NCBI GenBank assembly: GCA_021805275.1
Contig: JAJZFQ010000259.1
Location: 1-64,000 of the forward strand
Direction: 5' to 3'
DNA length: 64,000 bases
From: Pseudomonadota bacterium
GTDB taxonomy: Bacteria > Pseudomonadota > Gammaproteobacteria > Steroidobacterales > Steroidobacteraceae
In this document: in pieces, positions 52,901 through 62,580 of the stretch
How the letters are laid out: every line of letters begins with the position of its first letter
Position numbering within the stretch: position 1 is the first letter of the stretch
Position numbers and translations under genes: made by a program
The notes under the pieces: generated by a model
The model's input: only the letters and a program-made list of their open reading frames with translations
Database searches by the model: none
What the model was told of the DNA's origin: nothing

Positions 52901-52909
52901 TATGTGCTT

Positions 52910-53407
52910 ATGACTCCCGACCGCTTCCGCCAGCTCGGATTCCTGTTCAAGGACGTCAGCCGACGCTATACGCGCCGTTTCGAGGAGCGCGCGCAGCGGC
53001 TTACGCTCACGCTGCCACAGTGCCGCACGCTGTTCCATCTTCAAAGCAACGAAGGCGTCAGCCAGAAGCGCCTCGCCGAGCTCGCCGATGTCGACCCGAT
53101 GACGCTGGTGCGGATTCTCGATCGGATGGAAGCCGACGGTTGGGTGCAGCGACGGTTCGATCCGGCCGACCGGCGCGCCCATACCCTCTGGCTCACCGCC
53201 GAGGCGGCCCCGGTGCTCGAGCAGGTCTGGCAGCTCATCACCGAGACGCGGGCCGAGATGCTCCAGGGGCTCTCGAGCGAGGAACGTACGGTGCTGGTGA
53301 CGCTGCTCGAGCGGGTGCACGCCAATCTCACTGCATTGCCGCCGTTGCCGGCCGAGCAATCTCCCGCGTCCGAGCTCGGGCGCAGGTCCACGAGGTCCAA
53401 CCGATGA
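52910..53407 (+). CDS. MarR-family transcriptional regulator
   Basis: A 165 aa winged-helix repressor (LTLPQCRTLFHL, then VSQKRLAELADVDPMTLVRILDRM as two short segments, and a DPADRRAHTLWLT wing). It sits at the head of an efflux operon and overlaps the membrane-fusion gene by 4 bp (ATGA). ATG 52910 is used; GTG 52904 is possible. No ribosome site is seen and the palindromic promoter is only 10-30 bp away, so the mRNA may be nearly leaderless. It probably represses its own operon until a toxic ligand binds. Confidence 0.9.
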   Translation: MTPDRFRQLGFLFKDVSRRYTRRFEERAQRLTLTLPQCRTLFHLQSNEGVSQKRLAELADVDPMTLVRILDRMEADGWVQRRFDPADRRAHTLWLTAEAAPVLEQVWQLITETRAEMLQGLSSEERTVLVTLLERVHANLTALPPLPAEQSPASELGRRSTRSNR

Positions 53408-54492
53408 ATGATTCCGGGCATGACGCCGACGGCGCACGAGTATCGTCCGGCGCGACGCGACCATTGCGCGAACGGCTGCGAATGCCGCTCATGTGGGGTG
53501 TGCCCGCGGTGGTCGGCGTCGTTGCGCTGTACTTCTATCTGACGAGCGGGCGCTATCAGTCGACCGAAGACGCCTATCTGCGCGCCGCGCAGGTGCAAAT
53601 CAGCGCCAATGTCTCCGGCCGCGTCCGCCAGGTCGACGTGCACGACAACGAGCAGGTGCATCGCGGTGAGGTGCTCTTCCGGCTCGACAACCGACCGTTC
53701 CGCATTGCGGTCGCGGCAGCTCGCGCGCGACTGGCGGCCGCCGAGCTCACGGTCGAATCTCTCAAGGCCGATTACCGCGCGGACGTCGCGGCGCTGCGTT
53801 CCGCGGACAGTCAGGCAGCGTACGCAGCGCGCGAGTTCCGCCGCCAGCAGCGGCTGCTCTCGATCGGCGTTGCGTCACGTTCCGCGCTCGACCGCGCCCA
53901 GCTGGCTCTGCAGCAGGCTCGCGCCGCCGATACGGCGGCGCGGCAGCGGATCCAGGGCGTGTTGGCGCGACTCGGCGGCAAGCCCGACCTGCCGGTGGAG
54001 CAGCATCCGCAGATCGCGGCGGCCCAGGCGGCTCTCGATCATGCGCTGCTTGAGCTGTCCTACACCACGGTGTACGCCCCTAGCGACGGAATCGTCGCGG
54101 AGGTGGAGCACTTGCAGGTCGGTGCGTACCTGCCGCTAGCGATGCCGGCGTTCCTGCTCGTCTCGACCCGCGACGTGTGGGTCGAGGCGGACTACAAGGA
54201 AGATCAACTTGATCACATCCGTCCCGGTCAGCCCGCGACGGTCAGCATCGATGCGTATCCCGACGAGACGTTCCATGCGGTGGTCGCGAGCATCACCCCG
54301 GGCACCGGCGCGCAGTTCTCTATCCTGCCGCCGCAGAATGCGACCGGAAACTGGGTGAAGGTCGTGCAGCGCGTGGGCGTGCGTCTGCGCCTGGTCGGCA
54401 ATCTGCCCCCGGTGCGATCCGGTCTCAGCGCCACGGTGACCATCGATACCCGCTCGCAGGCCCACAAGGCCCCCGGCAGCGGCAGGAACTAG
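53404..54492 (+). CDS. HlyD/EmrA-type membrane fusion protein
   Basis: A 362 aa periplasmic adaptor with one N-terminal membrane helix (about 31-49), a lipoyl-like half (SANVSGRVRQVDVHDNEQV), an alpha-helical hairpin rich in Ala/Arg/Gln, and the second lipoyl half (YTTVYAPSDGIVAEV). It bridges the DHA2 pump to the outer-membrane factor. It overlaps the MarR gene by 4 bp and is followed by the pump after 26 bp. Confidence 0.92.
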   Translation: MNDSGHDADGARVSSGATRPLRERLRMPLMWGVPAVVGVVALYFYLTSGRYQSTEDAYLRAAQVQISANVSGRVRQVDVHDNEQVHRGEVLFRLDNRPFRIAVAAARARLAAAELTVESLKADYRADVAALRSADSQAAYAAREFRRQQRLLSIGVASRSALDRAQLALQQARAADTAARQRIQGVLARLGGKPDLPVEQHPQIAAAQAALDHALLELSYTTVYAPSDGIVAEVEHLQVGAYLPLAMPAFLLVSTRDVWVEADYKEDQLDHIRPGQPATVSIDAYPDETFHAVVASITPGTGAQFSILPPQNATGNWVKVVQRVGVRLRLVGNLPPVRSGLSATVTIDTRSQAHKAPGSGRN

Positions 54493-54518
54493 CCGGGACC
54501 GGCGAGCACCGCGCGAGC

Positions 54519-56024
54519 ATGGATCATACCCACGTCCATCGAGTGCCGATCACCATTGCGGTGACGTTGGCGACCGTGCTGCAGGCGGTCGACATGACCA
54601 TCGCGAACGTCGCCCTGCCGCACATCGGCGGCAGCATGTCGGCGACGCTCGAGCAGATGGACTGGGTTCTCACCTCCTACATCGTGGCCGCAGCCATCAT
54701 GACGCCGCTGTCCGGGTGGCTGGCCGGGCGATTCGGCCGCAAACGCGTGCTGCTGCTGTCGGTGATCGGGTTCACCGTGAGCTCGATGCTCTGCGGGCTC
54801 GCCCAGTCGCTTGATCAGATCGTGCTGTTCCGCCTCTTGCAAGGCGCTTCGGGCGCCGGCCTCGTGCCGCTGTCACAGGCGGTGCTGCTCGACATCAACC
54901 CGCCGGAGCGGCACGGGCGAGCCATGGCGCTGTGGGGGCAGGGCGTGGTGCTCGGACCGATGCTCGCACCGGTGCTGGGCGGATGGCTCACGGATAATTA
55001 CAGCTGGCGCTGGGTGTTCTATATCAACGTGCCCTTCGGCGTGCTCGCGGCCATCGGGCTGATGGTGTATCTGCGCGAGACCAAGCCGCGCAAGAGCTCA
55101 TTCGACTTCCTCGGCTTCGGCGCGCTCAGCATCGCGGTCGGCGTGCTGCAGCTGCTGCTCGACCGAGGGGAGTTGAAGGACTGGTTCGCCTCGCCTGAGA
55201 TCTGGGTCGAGCTGGGCATTACGGCACTGGCCTTGTGGGTGTTCATCGTGCACACGCTGACGGCGCGCGAGCCGTTCGTCAGTCCCGGTCTATTCCGCGA
55301 CCGGAACTTCGCGATCGGAAACATCCTCATTTTCGTCGTCGGCGTGGTGCTGTTCGCCACGCTGGCATTGCTCCCCCCGCTGCTCGAGGACCTGCTCGGC
55401 TACCCGGTGACGACCGCGGGCATCGCCATGGCCCCGCGTGGCTTCGGCAGCTTCGTGGCGATGGCGATCGCCGGGCGCCTCATCGGCCGGGTGGATACCC
55501 GTGCGCTGATCGGAGCGGGGCTCCTGACGACGGCCGCTTCGCTCTTGCTGATGTGCTCCTACTCGACCCAGATGCCGCAGGGATTGATCTGGTCGACGAC
55601 ATTTCTGCAGGGACTGGGGACCGGCTTCGCGTACGTCGCGCTGACGACGGTGAGCTTCTCGACGCTCGCCACGCAGCACCGCTCCGAGGGCACCTCGATG
55701 TTCAACCTGCTGCGCAACATCGGCAGCAGCATTGGCATCGCGGCCACCAGCGCGCTGCTGACGCGCAACACCCAGGTCATTCACGAGCGGCTGGCTTCGC
55801 ATATCGTGCCGTACGGCGGACAGATCCGGTTGCACGCCCCCTACAGCTTCACTTCGATCGCCGGGCTCAGCGCGCTCAACGAGGAAGTGACGCGCCAAGC
55901 GCGGATGATCGCCTACAACGACGACTTCAAGCTGATGTTCGTGATGACCTTGTCGCTGCTGCCACTGCTGTTGCTGCTCAGACCGCAGCGTAGTCGCAGC
56001 GAAGAGCCGTTGGTCATGGAGTAA
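54519..56024 (+). CDS. DHA2-family (EmrB/QacA) drug efflux MFS transporter
   Basis: A 501 aa, 14-helix major facilitator pump. Typical are DMTIANVALPHIGG in helix 1, the loop 2-3 motif GWLAGRFGRKRV, and motif C-like GPMLAPVLGGWL. It is proton-driven and forms a tripartite EmrAB-TolC-like exporter with the adjacent HlyD and outer-membrane factor. ATG 54519. Confidence 0.93.
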   Translation: MDHTHVHRVPITIAVTLATVLQAVDMTIANVALPHIGGSMSATLEQMDWVLTSYIVAAAIMTPLSGWLAGRFGRKRVLLLSVIGFTVSSMLCGLAQSLDQIVLFRLLQGASGAGLVPLSQAVLLDINPPERHGRAMALWGQGVVLGPMLAPVLGGWLTDNYSWRWVFYINVPFGVLAAIGLMVYLRETKPRKSSFDFLGFGALSIAVGVLQLLLDRGELKDWFASPEIWVELGITALALWVFIVHTLTAREPFVSPGLFRDRNFAIGNILIFVVGVVLFATLALLPPLLEDLLGYPVTTAGIAMAPRGFGSFVAMAIAGRLIGRVDTRALIGAGLLTTAASLLLMCSYSTQMPQGLIWSTTFLQGLGTGFAYVALTTVSFSTLATQHRSEGTSMFNLLRNIGSSIGIAATSALLTRNTQVIHERLASHIVPYGGQIRLHAPYSFTSIAGLSALNEEVTRQARMIAYNDDFKLMFVMTLSLLPLLLLLRPQRSRSEEPLVME

Positions 56025-56025
56025 C

Positions 56026-57564
56026 ATGATGCCGCGCGGTGGAAATCTCTTTCGCAACTGGCGTTGGTGCCCGGCCGCGGTGGCGGTGCTCGGGATCGGC
56101 GGCTGCGCAGTTGGCCCAACATTCCACCGGCCGCCGCTCGCCGTGCCTGCGCATTACCGGCCGGCCGGAGAACGCGTTCGCGGTGAGCGGCCTGCGCCGA
56201 TGTCGTATCGTCAGCACGCGACGGCCGGTCGGGGCGAGCGCGGCTCGTGGTGGCGGCTGTTCCGCTCGTCACAGCTCGATGCCTTGGTGCGCCAGGCGCT
56301 CGCGGATAATCACGATGTGGCCGCCGCGCAGGCGGCGCTGTCGCGCGCCCGCGAGTTGCAGACCGTCGGGGCAGCGGCACGCTATCCGCAGATCGGCCTG
56401 AATGCCGCGACGGGGCGGCAGAAGTACGGCGCGGAGTTTCTCGGTCCGGACGTCTTTCCCCCATTCAGCTTCGTCGGTGCCGGTGTCGGCGTCGACTATG
56501 TGCTCGATTACCTGGGCCGCACGCGCCGCACGATCGAGGAGTCCCGCGCGCTCGAGCAGTACCAGCGCAGCAAACTCGAGGCCGCGCGGCTCGAGCTGAC
56601 CGGGGAGGTGGCCGCGCAGTTCGTGACCGCCGCGACGGCGCGCGAGCAGATCCGCGCAGTCCGCGATCTGCTGGCGCAGGACCGGCGGAACGTCGCGTTG
56701 GTGAGCGGGGCGGTGGCGGCCGGCTCGCAGCCGCGTCTCGATGTGCTCACCGCCCAGACCGAGCTCGCCGGCGACGAGACGCTGCTCTCGCCGCTGTATC
56801 AGAAGCTCACCACGGCGCGGCACGCACTCGCGGTGCTGCTCGGGCAGGCGCCAGCGTCGTGGCATTCGCCTGAGCCGGTGTTGACAGAACTGACGCTGCC
56901 GCAGCAAGTTCCGGTGAGTCTGCCCTCACGACTGCTGAGGAGACGGCCGGACATCCGTGCCGCCGAGGCTCAGCTGCACGCGGCGAGCGCGGCGGTGGGC
57001 ATCGCAACGGCGAACCTGTATCCGCAGATCACGCTGAGCGGCTCGCTCAGCCAGGAGGCGCTGCGGCCGCAGCATCTGTTCGATGCGAGCTCCCTCGCCT
57101 GGTCGCTGATCGGCGGGTTGACCGCTCCATTGTTCGAGGGCGGCAAACTCCAGGCGCAGCGTCGCGCGGCTTTGGACGTACTGCATGAGCGCGCGGATCT
57201 GTATCAGCAGGTGGTCATCGTCGCTTTCGGTCAGGTCGCCGACGCCCTCGATGGACTGCGCCACGATGCCGAACTGCGCGCCGCACAAGCACGCGCACTC
57301 GAGCTGTCGCGCCGCCGCCTGACGCTTGAGCGGGAGAGCTATCGCGCCGGCAACAGTGGCCTGCTGCCGGTGCTCGACGCGCAGCGGCAACGTGCGCGCG
57401 CCGAACTCGGCCTGCTCGGCGCCGAGGAGCGCCAGTACCTGGACACGATCCGGCTGCTGCTGGCCGCCGGAGGCCGGGTGGGGCCGCCGGACAGCGCCGT
57501 CGCGGTGCCGAGGGCGCTCAAACCCCCGAAAGCGTCAGGCCGCCGGCTTTCGCCCGGACTTTGA
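56026..57564 (+). CDS. NodT-family outer-membrane efflux lipoprotein
   Basis: A 512 aa TolC-like outer-membrane factor. A lipobox (LGIGGC, Cys27) shows it is lipidated. Two OEP repeats follow with the usual RRPDIRAAEAQLHAA segment at the start of the second. It completes the tripartite pump, starting 1 bp after the MFS stop. Its 3' end overlaps the converging SPOR lipoprotein gene by 47 bp. Confidence 0.92.
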   Translation: MMPRGGNLFRNWRWCPAAVAVLGIGGCAVGPTFHRPPLAVPAHYRPAGERVRGERPAPMSYRQHATAGRGERGSWWRLFRSSQLDALVRQALADNHDVAAAQAALSRARELQTVGAAARYPQIGLNAATGRQKYGAEFLGPDVFPPFSFVGAGVGVDYVLDYLGRTRRTIEESRALEQYQRSKLEAARLELTGEVAAQFVTAATAREQIRAVRDLLAQDRRNVALVSGAVAAGSQPRLDVLTAQTELAGDETLLSPLYQKLTTARHALAVLLGQAPASWHSPEPVLTELTLPQQVPVSLPSRLLRRRPDIRAAEAQLHAASAAVGIATANLYPQITLSGSLSQEALRPQHLFDASSLAWSLIGGLTAPLFEGGKLQAQRRAALDVLHERADLYQQVVIVAFGQVADALDGLRHDAELRAAQARALELSRRRLTLERESYRAGNSGLLPVLDAQRQRARAELGLLGAEERQYLDTIRLLLAAGGRVGPPDSAVAVPRALKPPKASGRRLSPGL

Positions 57565-58225
57565 CCACCGAGCAACTCTGACGCGCTTTGCGCAGCTGTG
57601 CGCAGGCGGCGAGTGCCGCGGCGCGGCTCATCTGCTGCGAGCGCAGCGTCGTGAGCTTCTCGGTGCCGGAGGGCGCGATGACCTGCACGGCCCTCAGCAC
57701 GCCGGCAAATCCCGACCGCAGCCGCTGGGCGGCGGCCGTGGCGGCTGCCGCCGTGCGATAGCGTCCGAGTTCGATCTGATAGCCGGCCAGCTTGTCGATT
57801 TCCGCCTGGGCCTGCGCTGCCTGCGGCGCATTCGGGAACATCCCGACAAACGCCTCGTAGGCGGTGGCCGTGCCCGCGGTCTGGGCGCTCTGCCACGCCG
57901 CGCTCTGGTGCAGGGCGGTGAGTGCGCCTTGGGCCTGCGTGGTGAAGGCGCCGTTGGGCTGGTCGGTCAAGTACTGTCGGTAGGCCTGCTGCGTGGCGGT
58001 GCGGCGGGCCGTCTTCCAGGCCTGCTGATCCTCGAGCGATTCAATGCGGTTGCGCGCCTGCTGGACCCGTGGGTCGCCAGGGTGATGCTTGATGAAGCTG
58101 CGATACGCGCCGACCGTGCCCCGGGTCGAGGCCTTCTGCCAATCGGCGTTCGGCGAGCTGCAAGCGGTGAGTGTGCCCGCGACGAGCACGCACAGGATCA
58201 GGGTCGCATGGGAAGTCTTGATCAC
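57518..58225 (-). CDS. SPOR-domain lipoprotein
   Basis: A 235 aa lipoprotein with lipobox LTAC (Cys22). A middle of degenerate helical repeats (YRSFIKHHPGDPRVQQA, then YRQYLTDQPNGAFTTQA) resembles TPR-like caspase-adaptor repeats. A C-terminal SPOR-like domain (YQIELGRYRTAAAATAAAQ) could bind denuded peptidoglycan at the septum. GTG 58225 is the start, with GGGG about 8 bases upstream. The last 47 bp overlap the 3' end of the efflux gene on the other strand. Confidence 0.75.
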   Translation of the reverse strand: MIKTSHATLILCVLVAGTLTACSSPNADWQKASTRGTVGAYRSFIKHHPGDPRVQQARNRIESLEDQQAWKTARRTATQQAYRQYLTDQPNGAFTTQAQGALTALHQSAAWQSAQTAGTATAYEAFVGMFPNAPQAAQAQAEIDKLAGYQIELGRYRTAAAATAAAQRLRSGFAGVLRAVQVIAPSGTEKLTTLRSQQMSRAAALAACAQLRKARQSCSVVKVRAKAGGLTLSGV

Positions 58226-58309
58226 GGCATACCCCGCGCACGCTGGTGGGGCGCCTAAACTACCGCAGGTGCCGCAATTGTTCCAGGTGCCTGCCCGCGT
58301 GCATCGACC

Positions 58310-58888
58310 TTAACGGCACAGGGCCGTATCCGCCGGACGCGGGCCTTGCGGTTCGGGCCAGTGTTGCGGGCTGTTGCGCAGTTTGCGCACGTCGTAGCCC
58401 ATCCGGGCCACCCGGGCGACCATGTCGGCGTATTCGCGAGGCGAAATCCGGGGCGTGCGCGCCATCAGCCAGACGTAATCGCGCGCATCGCGCGCCACGA
58501 TCACACGACTGTAATCGGGCGCGAGCCAGGCGACCAGGTACTGCAGGCGCAGCAGCCAGTACAGATGCACGCGCCAATCCGCATTGCCCCTGTGGGGCAC
58601 CACGCTCGCGGTCGAGTGGACGGTCCTCAGCGGTGCGGAGAATCGGCGGTCGCGGAAGCGGAACAGGGTGCAGATCGTGCCGTCAGGTTCGAGCCGGTAG
58701 GTTTCGACCGGATTGTAGTCGTGACGCTCGATGCGCGTCGGGATCGCCGCAATCACGTACCAACGGCCCATGTAGCGATCCAGATCGACGTGCGCGACCG
58801 GTACGATTGCCTTTTCCGCCGCGGCGCCGCGGCAGGCGGTCAGTGCGCAGATCGCGAGCGCGGCGAGCGCAGTGCGGGCGCGGCTCAT
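58310..58888 (-). CDS. Lipocalin (Blc-like) lipoprotein
   Basis: A 192 aa lipocalin with a lipoprotein signal (lipobox LTAC, Cys19) and the first lipocalin motif MGRWYVIAAIP, like E. coli Blc. It binds lipids or lysophospholipids at the outer membrane. ATG 58888 overlaps the stop of the upstream methyltransferase by 4 bp. It is the last gene of the cyclopropane-type fatty-acid operon. Confidence 0.88.
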   Translation of the reverse strand: MSRARTALAALAICALTACRGAAAEKAIVPVAHVDLDRYMGRWYVIAAIPTRIERHDYNPVETYRLEPDGTICTLFRFRDRRFSAPLRTVHSTASVVPHRGNADWRVHLYWLLRLQYLVAWLAPDYSRVIVARDARDYVWLMARTPRISPREYADMVARVARMGYDVRKLRNSPQHWPEPQGPRPADTALCR

Positions 58889-59982
58889 GCCCCCACTCCG
58901 CCGAGCGGTCGCACGAAACGGTAGTGCGCGACCAGCCACTCGCTGCCGCGTGCATAGCCGAACAGCTCGGCGCACGCCATCCAGAAGATACGCCAGCGCG
59001 CGAACCACAGCGGTGCGCCGACTCCGTATGCGACGCGCAGAACCTCCATGACCTGCTCGCGGTGCTCGTCCTGGTTGGCCAGCCACAGATCGGCGGTGCG
59101 TCCGTAATGCGTGCCGTCGATCAGCCAGCGGTGCTCGAGCGTGAGGTGGGCCTGAAAATGCAGCAGAGTATCGGCCGAGGGCATCAGTCCCCCGGTGAAG
59201 AAATGGCGCCCCAGCCAGTTGTCGTGCCCCGAGGTTTCGAACGGATACAGCAGCGTCCGGTGGGCGAACAGATGGGCGAACAGCTTCCCGCCGGGCGCGA
59301 GCCAGGTGGCGATGCGCTGCATGAGCGTCGCGTAGTTGCGCATGTGCTCGAACATCTCGATCGAAACGCAGCGGTCGAATCGTCCGGCGTCCAGGATCAG
59401 CGCGTTGACGTCGCGTGTCAGGACGCGGACATTGCTCAGACCGCGCGCATGGCACTGCGCCTCGATGTGGCGGCGCTGGCCGTGAGAATTGGACACGGCG
59501 GTGATCTGCGCATTGGGTAGCCGCTCGGCCATCCACAGCGTCAAGGAGCCCCAGCCGCAGCCGAGTTCGAGGATCTGCTGCCCATCGGCGAGCTCGGCGC
59601 GCTCCAGGTACAGATCCAGCATCGCCTGCTCGGCGGCCGCGAGGCGCTCGTTTCCGGACGGGAAGTAGCAGCAGGAGTACTTCAGGTTCGGACCGAGACA
59701 ATGGGCAAAGAACGCCGCCGGCAGCTCGTAGTGTTGCATGTTGGCGGCCTCCGTGAAGATCGCGACGGGGCTCGCGCGCAGGGCATCGAGTTGTCCGGCG
59801 AGCCGTTCGGCCTCGGCCGCGGGACCGCCGCGCCGCTCGGCGCGCAGCCGCTCGGCGCACAGGCGGCGGATCCCGAGGCGCACCAGGGCGTCCGGCAGCA
59901 GACCGCGCTCGGCGAGGCCGAGCAGCCCCGGGGCGGGTCGGTCGGTGGGCAGTTCGGCGGCGGTGGACAGGGCGGTGCTCAT
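58885..59982 (-). CDS. CFA synthase-like SAM methyltransferase (second copy)
   Basis: A 365 aa class I methyltransferase of the cyclopropane-fatty-acid synthase family. The SAM motif is LELGCGWGSLTLWMAERL, and SIEMFEHMRN is the usual downstream motif. Unlike the copy at 61288 it has a C-terminal extension with many aromatic residues and lacks a standard N-terminal CFA domain, so it may act on a different modified fatty acid. ATG 59982 has AGGAG 7 bases upstream. It overlaps both neighbours by 4 bp. Confidence 0.88.
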   Translation of the reverse strand: MSTALSTAAELPTDRPAPGLLGLAERGLLPDALVRLGIRRLCAERLRAERRGGPAAEAERLAGQLDALRASPVAIFTEAANMQHYELPAAFFAHCLGPNLKYSCCYFPSGNERLAAAEQAMLDLYLERAELADGQQILELGCGWGSLTLWMAERLPNAQITAVSNSHGQRRHIEAQCHARGLSNVRVLTRDVNALILDAGRFDRCVSIEMFEHMRNYATLMQRIATWLAPGGKLFAHLFAHRTLLYPFETSGHDNWLGRHFFTGGLMPSADTLLHFQAHLTLEHRWLIDGTHYGRTADLWLANQDEHREQVMEVLRVAYGVGAPLWFARWRIFWMACAELFGYARGSEWLVAHYRFVRPLGGVGA

Positions 59983-60773
59983 CGGTCGACTCCTGAGGGA
60001 GGAGAGAGGGGGAACCAGGGGAAGAAGACGGACGTGCGGCGCTGGTAGTCGCGATAGTCCTCCCCGCGCGTGCGCAGCGCCTGCTGCTCGGTCCACGGCA
60101 CACCGCTCAGGTAGCGCAGAAATATGAACATCGCGAGCGGACCCAGCCAGGAGAGTGGGGCAAGCGGCGAGCCGACCGACCACGCCACGTAGGCGAACCA
60201 GTGCAGCCATTCGAAGAAGTAGTTCGGGTGCCGCGAGTAGCGCCACAGACCCGTCCGGCAGGTGCGGCCACGATTGCCGGGGACGCTGCGCCAGCGCGCG
60301 AGCTGCCGGTCGGCGCGCGACTCCCCGAACACCCCCGTCAGCCAGAGCAGCGCGCCGAGGGCGAGCCACGCCGCCCCGGCATGCCGGTTGGCCGCGACGG
60401 GCACGAACGGCAGGGCGAACAGCACGACCGACAGCGCCTGCAGCTGAAAGAAGGCGAACCAGTTGCCTGTCCGTGCGCCCCAGCGCGCCCGCAGCGCCTG
60501 ATACCGCCCGTCCTCGGGCTCCCGGCGCACGCGCCGCAGCAGATGCACGGCGAGGCGCACAGCCCAGCCGCCGCCCAGCAGCGCGAGCAACGCGCGCGGC
60601 GCGGGCGCGCCGGTGCCGCACGCCGCCAGCGTCCAGGCGCCTACCGCCAGCAGCGCCGACCAGAGTACGTCGGCCACTGCGGCGTTGCCTCGACGGTGCT
60701 GCCACCACCAGCCGGCGGACATCACCGCGGTAGCCAGGATCCACAGCGATGCGAGCGCGTGCAACGGGCTCAT
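59979..60773 (-). CDS. DUF1295 integral-membrane protein
   Basis: A 264 aa protein with 6-7 membrane segments and the C-terminal RHPNYFFEWLHW plus EDYRDYQRRTSVFFPWFP typical of DUF1295/steroid-5-alpha-reductase-like and isoprenylcysteine-methyltransferase-like proteins. Such proteins use NADPH or SAM on lipid substrates. Overlapping starts and stops place it in the fatty-acid modification operon. Its reaction is unknown. Confidence 0.85.
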   Translation of the reverse strand: MSPLHALASLWILATAVMSAGWWWQHRRGNAAVADVLWSALLAVGAWTLAACGTGAPAPRALLALLGGGWAVRLAVHLLRRVRREPEDGRYQALRARWGARTGNWFAFFQLQALSVVLFALPFVPVAANRHAGAAWLALGALLWLTGVFGESRADRQLARWRSVPGNRGRTCRTGLWRYSRHPNYFFEWLHWFAYVAWSVGSPLAPLSWLGPLAMFIFLRYLSGVPWTEQQALRTRGEDYRDYQRRTSVFFPWFPLSPPSGVDR

Positions 60774-61303
60774 GCGCTGCTCCCGGCCGCGTGTGGCTCT
60801 AGGGTCCGCCGGGCAAGCGTGGTGAGGGTGGGCAGCGCTGCGCCCCAACCGACTGCCAGGGCGAGCAGGCTGGGCCATCGGGGTGCTGGAAAGAACGCGG
60901 CGTGCCAGCCGTGCGCCGCGGCTGCGTAGGACAGCGGCCCGCCGAGAGCCCCGAGAAGCGCGGCCAGTCCAGGCCGCCGGTGCAGGTAGCCGAACAGCGG
61001 CACGATGGTCAATCCGAACGCCCCCCACAGCGCGAGCAGCCACGCAGGGCAGCTGGCGAGCGGCCAGGCGGCCGCGTAGCGAAGCAGTCCGGTGCGCACC
61101 CAGCAGGTCTCGAGCACCGCGCCGATGAGCAGCGATGCCGCGAGCAGGCGCGTCTCGAGGTGCAACCGTCTCGAGACGACGAGCCGCCAGGTGGCAAACA
61201 GCGCCGCGGCGCCCACTCCGGGCCAGACGAGGCCGTGTCCCGCACCGGACACGGCGGCGAACCACACGAGCTCATAGCCGATGAACGTCAGGCAGGCATC
61301 CAT
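60770..61303 (-). CDS. DUF2878 membrane protein
   Basis: A 177 aa protein with about 5 hydrophobic segments, beginning [15 protein letters not shown], matching the DUF2878 family that co-occurs with CFA synthases and DUF1365. ATG 61303 lies within the 3' end of the CFA synthase gene (16 bp overlap), and its stop overlaps the DUF1295 start. The function is unknown. Confidence 0.8.
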   Translation of the reverse strand: MDACLTFIGYELVWFAAVSGAGHGLVWPGVGAAALFATWRLVVSRRLHLETRLLAASLLIGAVLETCWVRTGLLRYAAAWPLASCPAWLLALWGAFGLTIVPLFGYLHRRPGLAALLGALGGPLSYAAAAHGWHAAFFPAPRWPSLLALAVGWGAALPTLTTLARRTLEPHAAGSSA

Positions 61304-62580
61304 GCGGTGCTCTCCTCGGCGGCAGGCCGCCACAAGGGCTTCACGAGCTTCAGGTGCGTCACGCCGATCGAGCGCTCGCGGAACCCCCCTTCGCAGTAGG
61401 CGAGATAGAACTCCCACAGGCGGATGAATCGCTCGTCGAAGCCGAGGGCGCGCACCGCGGGAAGCTGCCTCAGGAAGCGGCAGCGCCATGCCTCGAGCGT
61501 GCGTGCGTAGGAGTCGCCGAAGTCCTGCAACGCCACCGGGGTGAGATTGCTCGCGCGCGAGTTGGCCGCCAGCATGGCGCTCACCGAGGGGATGAAGCTG
61601 CCGGGAAACACGTGCCGCTGAATGAAGTCCACGCCGCGCAGTGCCTGCTCGTAGCGATGGTCCTCGATCGTGATCGCCTGCACGAGCGCGGCACCGTGCG
61701 CTCGCAGCAGGCGACCGAGAGCGGCGAAGTAGGTCTCGAGGTGATCGGCGCCCACCGCTTCGATCATCTCGATCGAGACCACCTTGTCATAATGGCCGGT
61801 GAGATCGCGGTAATCCGCCAGGCGCAGCTCGATGCGCTGCTCGAGACCGGCGGCCCGAACCCGCTCGCGCGCAACATCGTACTGGCTGCGCGATATCGTG
61901 GCGGTGGTTACGCGGCAGCCGTAGTGCTGCGCGGCGTACAGGGCAAATCCGCCCCAGCCGGTACCGATCTCGAGCACGTGGTCCGAGCCGGTGAGGCCGA
62001 GGCGACGGCAGACGGCCTCGAGCTTGCGGGTCGAGGCCGCCTCCAGCGTGTCGGTCGCATCGCTCCACAGCGCTGAGGAGTACATCAGATCGGCGGAGAG
62101 GAACAGCCCGAAGAACTCGTTGCTGAGATCGTAGTGCGCGGCAATGTTGCGCCGGCTGCCGGAGCGGGTGTTGCGCCGCGCCGCGTGCCACAGGCGCCGC
62201 ACTCTGCCGGCGAGGGTGGCCCAGCCGGACTCCAGTCCATCCAGCAGATCGCGGTTGCGCACCAGGAGCCGCACCAGCGCGACGAGCGCCTGCGACTCGT
62301 CCATTCCCGGTGCCGAACAGCGCCACAGTCCGTCGATGTAGGCCTCGCCCGCACCGACGCTGCCGCCGGCGGCCACGCGGCGGTAAAATCCCATGTCCGC
62401 CACCAGGAGGCGCACGGTGGGCTCAGCTGCGCTCGAGCCGAGGACGGCGGTGCCGAGTGCATCGCTCACCTCCAGTCGGCCGTGTTGCAACCCCGCGAGT
62501 CGCGACAGCAGCCGCGCACGCAGGAAGCGCTCCGCGCAGTTTCCGGTCGAGCCTGCCAATGGGGCGACGACGGTGTTCAT
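61288..62580 (-). CDS. cfa: Cyclopropane-fatty-acyl-phospholipid synthase
   Basis: A 430 aa CFA synthase. An N-terminal lipid-binding domain (about 1-130) has [21 protein letters not shown]. Then [16 protein letters not shown] motif [20 protein letters not shown] and SIEMIEAVG follow. It adds a methylene (or methyl) group from SAM across an unsaturated acyl chain in membrane lipids. It overlaps DUF1365 by 4 bp and DUF2878 by 16 bp in one operon. Confidence 0.92.
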   Translation of the reverse strand: MNTVVAPLAGSTGNCAERFLRARLLSRLAGLQHGRLEVSDALGTAVLGSSAAEPTVRLLVADMGFYRRVAAGGSVGAGEAYIDGLWRCSAPGMDESQALVALVRLLVRNRDLLDGLESGWATLAGRVRRLWHAARRNTRSGSRRNIAAHYDLSNEFFGLFLSADLMYSSALWSDATDTLEAASTRKLEAVCRRLGLTGSDHVLEIGTGWGGFALYAAQHYGCRVTTATISRSQYDVARERVRAAGLEQRIELRLADYRDLTGHYDKVVSIEMIEAVGADHLETYFAALGRLLRAHGAALVQAITIEDHRYEQALRGVDFIQRHVFPGSFIPSVSAMLAANSRASNLTPVALQDFGDSYARTLEAWRCRFLRQLPAVRALGFDERFIRLWEFYLAYCEGGFRERSIGVTHLKLVKPLWRPAAEESTAWMPA

